Assembly (NCBI RefSeq): GCF_003686955.1
Contig: NZ_RCVM01000007.1
Coordinates: forward strand, 18,899 to 82,898
DNA: 64,000 nt
Direction: 5' to 3'
Source of the DNA: Streptococcus hillyeri
GTDB taxonomy: Bacteria > Bacillota > Bacilli > Lactobacillales > Streptococcaceae
Part shown: piece after piece, positions 32,721 to 41,918 of the stretch
Position numbering within the stretch: the first letter of the stretch is position 1
How the letters are laid out: each line of letters starts with the position of its first letter
Translations under genes and position numbers: made by a program
The notes under the pieces: generated by a model
The model's database searches: none
The model's input: only the letters and a program-made list of their open reading frames with translations
Told to the model about the DNA's origin: nothing

Positions 32721-34293
32721 GTGAGACCTCCTTGACTTGCATTTGGTTAGCGCCAGTAGTGTAAGTGTCGGTATCCATACGTTTTTCAATGTAACGCAAG
32801 ATACGCGTAATCGTGAAGGTTAGGATAAAGTAAATCACTGCAATGATGGTAAAGGTTTGGAAATATTGGTAAGTCTGTGTGGCAACAGTTTTACCAGAGA
32901 AGTAAAGCTCAACCACTGAGATAACGTTAAGGACAGAGGTATCCTTGATGTTGATGACGAACTCATTACCAGTCGCTGGCAAGATGTTACGAACAACTTG
33001 AGGAAGAACGATCTTACGCATAGTTTGTCCGTGAGTAAATCCAAGCGCTGTTGCGGCTTCAAATTGTCCTTTATCAACAGCGAAGATACCACCACGAACA
33101 ATTTCACTCATGTAGGCACCAGTATTGATTGATACGATAACAATGGCTGCCCAGAGACGAGGAATATCGACACCGAAGGCTTGGGCTGTTCCGTAGTAGA
33201 TAACCATTGATTGTACAATCATAGGCGTACCACGGAAGATTTCAATGTAGACATTGAGGAACCAACCAAAGAGTTTTTGAAGGATGGCAATGCCTTTATT
33301 GCTTGATGTTGGAGCGGTACGGAAAATACCGATTAAGAGACCGATAAGTAAACCGAAGCAAGTACCGGTAATAGAGATGAGAAGGGTTGTTCCTGTACCG
33401 ATGAGGAATTCTTTCCAGTTGTTTTTTAGGATGCTTGTAACTTGTTGGAAGAAGTTTGGTTCAGCGGTTTCTTCACTTGGTTCTTCAACAGGTTGTTTGG
33501 TAATCATATCATCCATGAGGGTGATACGGTCATTTTCAGAAATCTCAGATAAGGCTTGGTTAACCTGAGCGATGCGGGCATCATCTTTGCGCATGCCGAC
33601 TGCAATAGCAGCATCTGATTCAGCAACTTCAAATCCTTTTTCCAGTGTTACCATTTTAAAACTGCTGTTAGCATTTTCAGCGGTTGTTCCTTCTGGGCGT
33701 TCAGAAATATAGGCATCAATAACACTAGCTTCAAGGGCTTGACGCATTTGTGAGAAGTCACCCATTGGTGTTTGAGGTTCAATGCCTGTCATTTGGCTGA
33801 GGAGATTAACATGCCAAACGCCTTGTTGGGCTGTAATTTTTGCGCCTTTAAAATCTTCAATTGATTTTGCATTGGCATATTTACTATCAGAGCGGACAAC
33901 GAGAACGGGTTCACTGGTGTAGTAACTGTCAGAAAAGGCAATTTCTTTTTTGCGTTCCTCTGTTGGGCTCATACCCGCAATAATCATGTCGATTTTTCCA
34001 GAGGTAAGGGCTGGAACCAGACCGTCCCACTCGGTTTTAACGATGAGTAATTCTTTGCCGAGAGATTTTGCGACTTTCTGAGCGACTTGAACGTCGTAAC
34101 CGTTGGCAAATTGTCCAGAGCCTTCAATCTTAGCAGCACCGTTTGAATCATCATTTTGGGTCCAGTTGAAGGGAGCATAGGCAGCCTCCATTCCGACACG
34201 GAGATAGTTGTCCTCCTGAACTGTGTGGGCTGTTCGTTGCCCTACGAAAAGCATTCCGAAGAAGGCTAAAAGGGTTAAAAAGATTTTTTTCAT
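32713..34293 (-). CDS. glnP: Fused substrate-binding protein and permease of an amino-acid ABC transporter
   Basis: 526 residues. Signal-type N-terminus, a class 3 solute-binding domain (about 30-270: [63 protein letters not shown]), then a permease domain (about 300-515) whose [22 protein letters not shown] is the EAA coupling loop. Such fusions are normal in Lactobacillales GlnP. It tethers the binding site to the membrane channel. A near-perfect CodY box lies 24 bases upstream of ATG 34293. Confidence 0.93.
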   Translation of the reverse strand: MKKIFLTLLAFFGMLFVGQRTAHTVQEDNYLRVGMEAAYAPFNWTQNDDSNGAAKIEGSGQFANGYDVQVAQKVAKSLGKELLIVKTEWDGLVPALTSGKIDMIIAGMSPTEERKKEIAFSDSYYTSEPVLVVRSDSKYANAKSIEDFKGAKITAQQGVWHVNLLSQMTGIEPQTPMGDFSQMRQALEASVIDAYISERPEGTTAENANSSFKMVTLEKGFEVAESDAAIAVGMRKDDARIAQVNQALSEISENDRITLMDDMITKQPVEEPSEETAEPNFFQQVTSILKNNWKEFLIGTGTTLLISITGTCFGLLIGLLIGIFRTAPTSSNKGIAILQKLFGWFLNVYIEIFRGTPMIVQSMVIYYGTAQAFGVDIPRLWAAIVIVSINTGAYMSEIVRGGIFAVDKGQFEAATALGFTHGQTMRKIVLPQVVRNILPATGNEFVINIKDTSVLNVISVVELYFSGKTVATQTYQYFQTFTIIAVIYFILTFTITRILRYIEKRMDTDTYTTGANQMQVKEVSHV

Positions 34294-34316
34294 ATCAATA
34301 ATATCGAGACAGTTTG

Positions 34317-34331
34317 AATTTTCAAAAAATT
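34317..34331. promoter_or_regulatory. CodY box upstream of the ABC transporter
   Basis: AATTTTCAAAAAATT matches AATTTTCWGAAAATT at 14 of 15 positions. Flanking arms CGAGACAG (34305-34312) and CTGTCTCG (34370-34377) could form a larger hairpin in the leader. Confidence 0.7.
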
Positions 34332-34557
34332 ATAAAAACAAAAAATAAAAAACCTATCTGCTTTGAAGCCTGTCTCGTCATCAATTAAATGGAATTAACC
34401 GATGAATCCTTTCTTTTAAAAGTTTGGTAAAAATGTATCTATTAAAATAAAAACTATACTGACATATTTTACAGGAAAAAGCGACGTATTTCAATAGAAA
34501 TGTCTAAACTTTCAAAAGATGTGTTAAAATGGAAGAAATACAGTGGGGGTATCTGCG

Positions 34558-36465
34558 ATGAAAAAGTTACTAGGGATACTAATGGTTTTTATAGCTCTGC
34601 TATTTTCACAAAAGGTCAAAGCAGATGGCGAGATTGAATACCGTATCGTCTCCTATGAGGGAGACCTTCGGATTCATGAGGATAATCGTGCAACCTTTAA
34701 GCAGGAGGTGACCTATGAGTATGAATCACCTTTCAATGGTCAGTATGTGACCTTGGGGAGCGCGGGAGAAATGCCAGATGGTTTTGGTATCACTGGGGAG
34801 CCTAAAATTACGGTTGATAATAATGGTTTGCGGGTGTTTGATCCCCCCTCCTATCTGGAGGATTTAGGGGACGGCTATCGTTTGAAAATCTATAATGCTG
34901 GTATTGGTGGAGATCGCGTGACGATTTCCGTTGTTTGGGAGCTGGTCAATATGACTTATCCTTACCAAGATGTGGCAGAGTTAAACTGGAAACCTATTAG
35001 TGATTGGGATGAGACCATTGATTGTGTAACCTTTACCGTTGCGACGGACAAGCCAACTAAGACTAGTAACCTTTGGGGGCATAGAGGGTACTTTAAGGAA
35101 ACTCCTAGGATAGAAACAGATGGTGAGGGCGCCTATACCATGACTGCAAGAGATGTCGATGGCATTCTTGAGTTGCATGGGTATTGGGATAGTAGTGTTT
35201 TGAAACTATCGGTTCCTCATCTTTCGGAAAAAGCCCTGCCCCGTATTGAAAAAACGGAAGCAGCAATTGAAAAGAAATCGCACCTCCTGTTAGTTATCTT
35301 TGGCAGAGCTGTTCCAATTGCGATGGTATGTCTAACCGGGCTATCGTTGTGGCGGTTTGGCAAAGTCAAAAAAGCTCTTGATTGTTATAGTCCGAAATTA
35401 GGGAAAACAAGGCTTTATGAGGTACCAGAAGACTTATCTCCCTTGGTTTTGACTTCCGATGTTTACCAAGTGAGCTTTAAAGATATCGTAGAGAATCCTA
35501 AAGAGGGTGAGATTCATTTTGAACATGTCGTTCAAGCCATGATTTTAGATTTACTGGATAGAGGGATTGTGAGTGTCGATAAGGCAACCTCTGTACCGAC
35601 TTTGAACATCGTAAACCTTGATCACTGTACTTCGTCTGATGTTGCCTTTTTAGACATGGCTTTTGGAAATCGCCTGTCTGTAACGTTAGACAAATTATTT
35701 GATGATTTTCAATATGATCCAAATATTATGAAGCGTCTGAAAAAGCAATATTCAGGAAGTCAACTTGAAACAGAGGTTCGTAAAAGTTCCCAAGAGATGA
35801 ATCGTCGCATCAAAACAATGTCTTCTGCTATTGATAAAGCTGTGACCAAGGAAATGACGGCACTAGATCTTCCTAAAATTTACAGACCGATGACTTCTCA
35901 AGAAAGCAAAAAACTTCATGAGGCGAGCAGTTTGGGATGCTTTTTTAGCCTAATTACTTTTGGGGTGACCATTTATTTTGTGATGAAAGTCCATATGCTA
36001 GCTTTGCTTTATTTAGCGATAACTGTCTTTAGTTTTGGACTAATCGTTTTATTGGGACGCTTAACAAAGCCCTATACGACCTTAGGCGTCATTACTGAGG
36101 AAGGTAGGGAGCGTTTGGAAAAATGGCAGAGCTTTGAGCGGATGATTAAGGAAATTAATACTTTTAACGCTGTGGAACTTGAAGGGCTAGTGCTTTGGAA
36201 TCGCCTATTAGTTTATGCCACGCTGTATGGTTATGCCAGCAAAGTTGAAGATTACCTGAAAGTCAATCATATCGCTTTGCCTGAACAATTTGGAGATATG
36301 GACATCCGTCTCATCCGCCATCAGATGATGCTATCTACTAATCATTTTGTTTCAACTTCGGATCATGTGACGACTGCTTCAACCTTTTCCGTATCGTCTG
36401 GAGGAAGTAGTGGAGGCGGTGGCTTCTCTGGAGGTGGCGGAGGAGGCGGAGGCGGTTCCTTCTAA
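34558..36465 (+). CDS. DUF2207-like membrane protein with glycine-rich tail
   Basis: 635 residues. Signal peptide about 1-23, a beta-rich extracellular domain (about 25-225, starting IEYRIVSYEGDLRIHEDNRATFKQEVTYEY), a membrane helix near 245-265, a cytoplasmic helical region, two more helices around 460-500, and a final GGSSGGGGFSGGGG-type run. This is the DUF2207 architecture seen in many Firmicutes; function unknown. ATG 34558 follows GTGGGGG. Divergent from the ABC operon; uppP follows 47 bases downstream. Confidence 0.8.
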   Translation: MKKLLGILMVFIALLFSQKVKADGEIEYRIVSYEGDLRIHEDNRATFKQEVTYEYESPFNGQYVTLGSAGEMPDGFGITGEPKITVDNNGLRVFDPPSYLEDLGDGYRLKIYNAGIGGDRVTISVVWELVNMTYPYQDVAELNWKPISDWDETIDCVTFTVATDKPTKTSNLWGHRGYFKETPRIETDGEGAYTMTARDVDGILELHGYWDSSVLKLSVPHLSEKALPRIEKTEAAIEKKSHLLLVIFGRAVPIAMVCLTGLSLWRFGKVKKALDCYSPKLGKTRLYEVPEDLSPLVLTSDVYQVSFKDIVENPKEGEIHFEHVVQAMILDLLDRGIVSVDKATSVPTLNIVNLDHCTSSDVAFLDMAFGNRLSVTLDKLFDDFQYDPNIMKRLKKQYSGSQLETEVRKSSQEMNRRIKTMSSAIDKAVTKEMTALDLPKIYRPMTSQESKKLHEASSLGCFFSLITFGVTIYFVMKVHMLALLYLAITVFSFGLIVLLGRLTKPYTTLGVITEEGRERLEKWQSFERMIKEINTFNAVELEGLVLWNRLLVYATLYGYASKVEDYLKVNHIALPEQFGDMDIRLIRHQMMLSTNHFVSTSDHVTTASTFSVSSGGSSGGGGFSGGGGGGGGGSF

Positions 36466-36512
36466 AATTGAGAAAATCTGTTATAATAAGGTAAAGTGAG
36501 TAAGGAGTATTT

Positions 36513-37349
36513 ATGTTTTTTGAAATGTTGAAGGCTATCTTTTTTGGGATAGTCGAAGGAATTACGGAGTGGCTTCCGATTTCTAGCACGGGACACTTGA
36601 TCTTAGTCCAAGAATTTATTAATTTTAGTAATCAAAATAAAGACTTCATGGACATGTTTAATATTGTCATTCAGCTGGGAGCTATTTTGGCGGTTATTGT
36701 GATTTATTTTAAACGCCTCAATCCTTTCCAGCCTGGAAAGAGTGCTAAAGAGGTTCAGAAGACTTGGCAACTTTGGGTCAAGGTTGCGATTGCTTGTGTA
36801 CCGTCTATTTTAATCGCTCTGCCTTTGGACGATTGGTTTGAAAGTCATTTTCAAAATATGCCAACGGTAGCTTTGATGCTAATTGTCTATGGTGTTGCCT
36901 TTATTTTACTAGAAGATTGTCAACAGATGACGCCTAAGGTTGATAGCTTGTCAAAAATGTCCTATAAAACAGCACTTTATATTGGCATGTTTCAGGTGCT
37001 CAGCATTGTGCCTGGGACGAGTCGATCTGGTGCTACAATTTTAGGTGGGATTCTTTTGGGAACAAGCAGAAGCGTCGCTGCTGATTTCACCTTTTTCCTT
37101 GCCATTCCAACCATGTTTGGTTACAGTGGCTTAAAAGCTGTCAAATTCTTTATAGATGGCAACACTCTAGTGTTTTCACAAATTGTTCTCTTACTTCTGG
37201 CAAGCCTTACAGCATTTGTGGTCAGCTATTATGCCATCCGTTTCTTGACAGACTATGTGAAGAGCCATACCTTTAAAATTTTTGGGAAATACCGTATTGT
37301 ACTGGGACTTATTCTTTTGGCCTATACAGGCTTGAGCTATATTTTTTAA
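36513..37349 (+). CDS. uppP: Undecaprenyl-diphosphatase
   Basis: 278-residue multi-pass membrane enzyme recycling undecaprenyl diphosphate to the monophosphate carrier for wall synthesis; confers bacitracin tolerance. Diagnostic motifs: [20 protein letters not shown] near the N-terminus and [18 protein letters not shown] in the second half. ATG 36513 follows AAGGAG. It is the left neighbour of the pilus island; bacA/uppP also neighbours the rlrA islet in S. pneumoniae TIGR4 as I recall. Confidence 0.96.
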   Translation: MFFEMLKAIFFGIVEGITEWLPISSTGHLILVQEFINFSNQNKDFMDMFNIVIQLGAILAVIVIYFKRLNPFQPGKSAKEVQKTWQLWVKVAIACVPSILIALPLDDWFESHFQNMPTVALMLIVYGVAFILLEDCQQMTPKVDSLSKMSYKTALYIGMFQVLSIVPGTSRSGATILGGILLGTSRSVAADFTFFLAIPTMFGYSGLKAVKFFIDGNTLVFSQIVLLLLASLTAFVVSYYAIRFLTDYVKSHTFKIFGKYRIVLGLILLAYTGLSYIF

Positions 37350-37358
37350 AGAATGATG

Positions 37359-37386
37359 GAGGTTGTCTTAGGGCAACCTTTTTTGT
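37359..37386 (+). terminator. Rho-independent terminator of uppP
   Basis: AGGTTGTC / GGGCAACCT stem with TTA loop and T-run. Confidence 0.9.
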
Positions 37387-38177
37387 GTACTCTTGGTTAG
37401 GAGAAAGGGAATGTTTGTCTGTTTTTTTAAAACGATGGTGAAATGGTGTTAATAACATGTTTATCAAAAAAATCACAAACAAAAGAGTTTTTGTGAGAAA
37501 ATAAAAAAATGAAAGGTCAACTTCGTTTAGAAAGTAGAGGTAGTGAGGAGAGCCATGGATGTTTGTTCTTCAATACTTATATAACTGGTTGTAAATTAAA
37601 CAGTTTTGACAAATGTGTTTTTATAAGGGATAAAAAAAGCGAAAGAATTAATCCAAGTTTTTCAGTCATTGATATGCAAGCATTTGCGGATAATGTTTGT
37701 TATTTTTGAGTAGAATTTCTACTGAATATTTTTTAGTCATGTAAATTGTGTTAAATAATTAAGGTAAAGTGAACAGATTCTAATAATTTAAAACGATTAT
37801 AAAACCATGTGATTCATTGATAAATTTAGGATGTAGCAGATATTTAGGGGTGGCTTGTTTTTGTCAAAAATGTATAAATTGATAGTCTTTACATGAGAAT
37901 TACTTATGTTGTTATAGTAATCCATATGTTTTATACTAACTAATGATAGTAACAGTAGATATTTAGAATGCTTTGAGTGTGTCATTGACTGAGTCGAAAA
38001 CATCATTAGAACGTATTCTTTTATATTTTTTGTTACGTTTTTTTGTAGGCGGATTAACTTAGTAAGAGAAAGTTTCTCGACAGGTAAGTAATCCGTTTCT
38101 TTGGGTACAAAGTAAGAAAGATAAGAAAAGCATAGAAGCAATTAACTTCTATGGAGCATGTTTTACAGGAGACATAC
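37387..38177. other. Long AT-rich region upstream of the pilus operon
   Basis: About 790 bases without a convincing gene. A candidate promoter box TTGACA lies at 37606-37611, with an AT-rich but poorly spaced -10. A small hairpin TCACAAA / TTTGTGA is near 37470-37494 and a large one at 38050-38095. No divergent RofA-like regulator gene, which accompanies the pneumococcal rlrA islet, is present. ACAGGAG before 38178 is the tip-pilin ribosome site. Confidence 0.5.
38050..38095 (+). promoter_or_regulatory. Nested hairpin in the pilus operon leader
   Basis: Outer arms CGGATTAACTTA (38050-38061) and TAAGTAATCCG (38085-38095) pair with one bulge; an inner palindrome GAGAAAGTTTCTC lies at 38066-38078. 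No T-run follows, so it is more likely an RNA structure or protein site than a terminator. Confidence 0.5.
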
Positions 38178-41100
38178 ATGAGAAAACTAAGAAAGATATT
38201 TCATAAGGCAGTTGCCTGTTTGTGTTGTTTATCTCAGCTGACAGTCTTTTCTACAACTCTTACCTCAGCAGAGGTATCGCCAGCGAATCCATCGACCGGA
38301 AAGATTGTTGTTAGGGAGACAAGTGATAGTGGTACGATTTTACAAGAAGCCATATTTACCTTAACAAACCAAAAGGATGGGGCAATTGTTTCACAAAAAA
38401 CGGATTCTCAAACTGGTGATATCACCTTCACAGACCTAGTTCCAGGGACATATATCCTAACAGAAACACAATCGCCAGTAGGTTATCATCCATCAAAAAA
38501 ACAGTGGCTTGTGAACGTTAAAGAGAACGGGGAGACAATAGTCAGTGGAGACGGGGTGACAGAAAGAGAAGAAGTATTATCTCCTAACTACCCACAAGAA
38601 GGCGTATATGAGGATGATAAAACGAAATATAACTTTATTCCAGTAGACGGTTCTCAAATAGGAGAACAACATAAGGCGTGGAATCCAGAACCATCTGAAC
38701 GTATAATTGACGAAGGAACTCTATCAAAGAAGATTTATAAGGTCAATGATTTAGAGGAAAATAGCTATGGTATTGAACTAACAGTTAGTGGAGAGACGAC
38801 AGAAAGTGAAAAAACCACAATTGAAGAGGGAGTCATCACGGATCCAATAGGGGAGATGATTGAACTTCAATTGGGGAAAGATGGACTGTTTGATTCCACG
38901 GACTATACTCTAAAAGGAAGTGACGGAAGCTATCTCGAAAATGGTCAAGCAATAGGAGGTCCACAAAAGGATGGTGGGGTCTTGAAGCAAGCTCAAGTGA
39001 GCTACGATGATGAGACAAAAACACTTCGGGTCACTGGTCTGACTCTAGGGACGGATGAACAAATCACTTTGACTTATAATATTCATTTGAATCCTCAATT
39101 CACCAGTCATACGCTCTATAGCACCAACGGTCGAACGACTTTACACCCCAAGGGAGTAGAATCAGAAATAGTACGTGATTTTCCAATTCCTCAGATATGT
39201 GATTTTTCTATTTATAAAAATCTTAACATTCGAGAGTATCCAGAAATTACAGTTCCAAAAGAGAGAAAACTTGGAAAAATTGAGTTTAGGAAATATGCTT
39301 TTGATACATCAGTAAATGATCAAGGTCAACTGTTAGAGAACAATAAAAAACTTTATCTTGAAGGTGGTCAATTTGAGTTGTGGAAGCTGAATCCTATAAC
39401 TGGTCACTATGAAAAAGATAACAACCATAAAATAGAAATTTCAGCTGCCAAAACAGGAAAATTTGTCTTTGATAAGATTTCTCCAGGTCAATATCGGGTG
39501 AAAGAAATTGTTTCTCCGCCTGGTTATAAGGATACTCATGGTGCATTTGTAGCAGAGTTTACTTACACGGAGGCGGCAGAGTTTGAAAATGTCACACCTA
39601 CTACAAAAGAAATTAAAAATGTTATAGGTGGTGATGGCAAGGTTGAATTAACAAAAATGTCTAGAGAAAATGGTGTAGAAGACATCCTTCCTGGGGCAAC
39701 TTTTGTCATTAAAGATAGTAAGGGAAATATTCTAGATACTCAAAAATCAGATAATACAGGGCGTCTTACGTTCAGTGAGTTGCCATATGGAATATACTAC
39801 ATTGAGGAAACAAAGGCCCCTAGTGGTTATGAACGAGATAAAGAACCTTTAAGAATTTATGTTGGTCCTGATTTTGATGTTCCTAAAAATGCAGTGGGAA
39901 AAGATGTTGGAGATAAGGTTCATGCCACTTCTGGAAGTATCAAATCTTATGACTTTAATAATGATGAATTGATACACAAAGAAGTTATTCCTGGTCAGGC
40001 TGGTTACTTAAGAATTAATAGTGAATTTACTTTTGATGTTACAGCCATCAATAAAGAAATAAAACCTGGAGATTATTTCAAGGTTAAACTAAGTGAGAAT
40101 TTGTCAATTGGAGGTCTGACTCCAGATGAACAAGTCGTAGATTTAGATATTGTATCTAGTGCAGGTGTCGTTGCAAAAGGTAAGTATGATAAGACTACCC
40201 ATACACTTACCTATACATTCACAAATTATGTAGAAAATTATATTTTAAGTAAAGCTGGAACGTCACTGACAGCATATATTGATAAAAAAGTTGTTACTGA
40301 TAATCGTAAAGTTTTAATATCAAGAAGTGTACTTAAAAAAGGTGTTGAAAAAGATACCGTGTCGGCGACATTTAGTGTCGTTTATAAAGGATATGCTCGT
40401 ATAAAAGCCAAGAATTACAATCAACATTCTATTGGCTATCATCAAACTATGCTACCATCTATGGGGAGCCTAGTCACAAAAGTTGATGAAGAGAAAAATA
40501 AATATACCGCTTATGTGTATTACAACGTTAATGGCGATTCAATTGCCTATCCTAGACTAAATTTAATAGATACAGGTGATACGATTAATCCGATTACGGA
40601 AACTACGAGGGTAAGAATTTATCGAGTAAATGCTGGTGCTATGAAGCCAAGTTTTGGGTATTATGAAGATGCTGATGGAAATCCGCTTACTGGGCCAAAT
40701 GGTCGAATGATTGGGGAAAAGGTGTACGATGGATTTCCTAAAGAAAGACAAATATTATTGGAGACGTCTAGGTATTTATATCGACATGCATATATAGTGA
40801 AGGTTGATGGGGATTTCAGTGACAATCCGGGTAATATAAAAATAGAGGCTTACGGAGATGGGCTTTCATATAACGGTTATAGATATTCTAATCGAGTAAA
40901 TGCTTATGTCGTACTAAATTCGAATTCATCAGAAGCGGAGGGGGAGGTCGGTCTGAAGATTATTAATAAGCCAAATCAGATTACTTTTACTAAGACCGGT
41001 TTAGATGATAAGCCTCTCCCAGGTGCCAAGTTTGAGCTTCGTAAGAAGAATGAAAATGGTCATTTTGATAAAGTGGAAGGAAGTGAGCGTACCTCTGCGG

Positions 41101-41819
41101 GGGCCGATGGAACCTTTAATTATTCGAAATTAGCTTATGGTGAATATGAAGTTTGGGAAACGGCTGTTTCAAATCCTAACTATATCCTACCAAATAAGGC
41201 TGTGGCTACTTTTAAAGTCAATGCAGAAGGCCGCATTATTGATGTGACACCAGAGGATAACGTGATTCGAAACTCGGTTAGTTCAAAATTGAAGATTATT
41301 AAACAGGATGCGGATGATACGAAAGTCAAATTGAAAGAGGCAGTATTTGAACTTTATAAATTAGGTGTGACTGGAGAAGAAAAGAGTCTTTCGAAAGAAG
41401 AGTTTGAAAAATTATCTGCTGATGAACAGAAAGGGTACATTTATTCTATTCAAAAAGGCGGAATTACTACGACGAAATGGACGACAAACAATAATGGTGA
41501 AGTCGTCATTGAAGGTTTAGTGGACGGTGTTTACGTTCTTAAGGAAGCCAAGGCGCCGAAGGGCTACGGTATCCGTAAGGAAACAATGGGACCAATTATC
41601 ATTGAAAATGGGAAGGTGAGAGATAGCCCGGAAAATGAGAGCAACGATATTTTTAAGATTAAATATAATGAATCAGATAGCGCAAAGAATACAATGACAG
41701 TTCATAACAGGAAGTTAAGTTACCCATCAACGGGTGGATTAGGAATTTCTGTCTTTATGATGATAGGTGGTTTCCTGATGTTTGGGTCTGTTTTTTGGTA
41801 TCGGAAGCGATATCTATAA
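38178..41819 (+). CDS. RrgA-like ancillary (tip) pilin lacking the vWA domain
   Basis: 1213 residues. Signal peptide about 1-31. Residues ~38-115 are a Cna-B/SpaA domain (GTYILTETQSPVGY). Residues ~140-207 and ~215-365 follow pneumococcal RrgA from memory (EGTLSKKIYKVNDLEENSYG, LTVSGET, then VITDPIGEMIELQLGKDG, NGRTTLHPKGVE, RDFPIP), but the von Willebrand A domain that RrgA carries between them is absent. Two further SpaA domains follow (about 366-480 and 490-580), then a ~330-residue Ig-like module (about 595-925), then two more SpaA-type domains, and the sorting motif YPSTG with a membrane helix and basic tail. ATG 38178 has AGGAG six bases upstream; an ATG at 38151 has none. Expected at the pilus tip as adhesin, joined through YPSTG to the backbone. 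Confidence 0.9.
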   Translation: MRKLRKIFHKAVACLCCLSQLTVFSTTLTSAEVSPANPSTGKIVVRETSDSGTILQEAIFTLTNQKDGAIVSQKTDSQTGDITFTDLVPGTYILTETQSPVGYHPSKKQWLVNVKENGETIVSGDGVTEREEVLSPNYPQEGVYEDDKTKYNFIPVDGSQIGEQHKAWNPEPSERIIDEGTLSKKIYKVNDLEENSYGIELTVSGETTESEKTTIEEGVITDPIGEMIELQLGKDGLFDSTDYTLKGSDGSYLENGQAIGGPQKDGGVLKQAQVSYDDETKTLRVTGLTLGTDEQITLTYNIHLNPQFTSHTLYSTNGRTTLHPKGVESEIVRDFPIPQICDFSIYKNLNIREYPEITVPKERKLGKIEFRKYAFDTSVNDQGQLLENNKKLYLEGGQFELWKLNPITGHYEKDNNHKIEISAAKTGKFVFDKISPGQYRVKEIVSPPGYKDTHGAFVAEFTYTEAAEFENVTPTTKEIKNVIGGDGKVELTKMSRENGVEDILPGATFVIKDSKGNILDTQKSDNTGRLTFSELPYGIYYIEETKAPSGYERDKEPLRIYVGPDFDVPKNAVGKDVGDKVHATSGSIKSYDFNNDELIHKEVIPGQAGYLRINSEFTFDVTAINKEIKPGDYFKVKLSENLSIGGLTPDEQVVDLDIVSSAGVVAKGKYDKTTHTLTYTFTNYVENYILSKAGTSLTAYIDKKVVTDNRKVLISRSVLKKGVEKDTVSATFSVVYKGYARIKAKNYNQHSIGYHQTMLPSMGSLVTKVDEEKNKYTAYVYYNVNGDSIAYPRLNLIDTGDTINPITETTRVRIYRVNAGAMKPSFGYYEDADGNPLTGPNGRMIGEKVYDGFPKERQILLETSRYLYRHAYIVKVDGDFSDNPGNIKIEAYGDGLSYNGYRYSNRVNAYVVLNSNSSEAEGEVGLKIINKPNQITFTKTGLDDKPLPGAKFELRKKNENGHFDKVEGSERTSAGADGTFNYSKLAYGEYEVWETAVSNPNYILPNKAVATFKVNAEGRIIDVTPEDNVIRNSVSSKLKIIKQDADDTKVKLKEAVFELYKLGVTGEEKSLSKEEFEKLSADEQKGYIYSIQKGGITTTKWTTNNNGEVVIEGLVDGVYVLKEAKAPKGYGIRKETMGPIIIENGKVRDSPENESNDIFKIKYNESDSAKNTMTVHNRKLSYPSTGGLGISVFMMIGGFLMFGSVFWYRKRYL

Positions 41820-41918
41820 AATATAGCCTGCTATTTGAAAGGGGGAATGCTTATCGCTTTTAACTGTTTAAAGAAAAGTAGTAGCATAAAAAATTATATA
41901 AAGAAGGAAAGAGGAATA

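Noticed and set aside
37509..37709. 66-codon forward frame upstream of the pilus operon
   Set aside because: No ribosome site, low-complexity composition unlike a protein, and no recognisable domain; treated as chance in an AT-rich leader.
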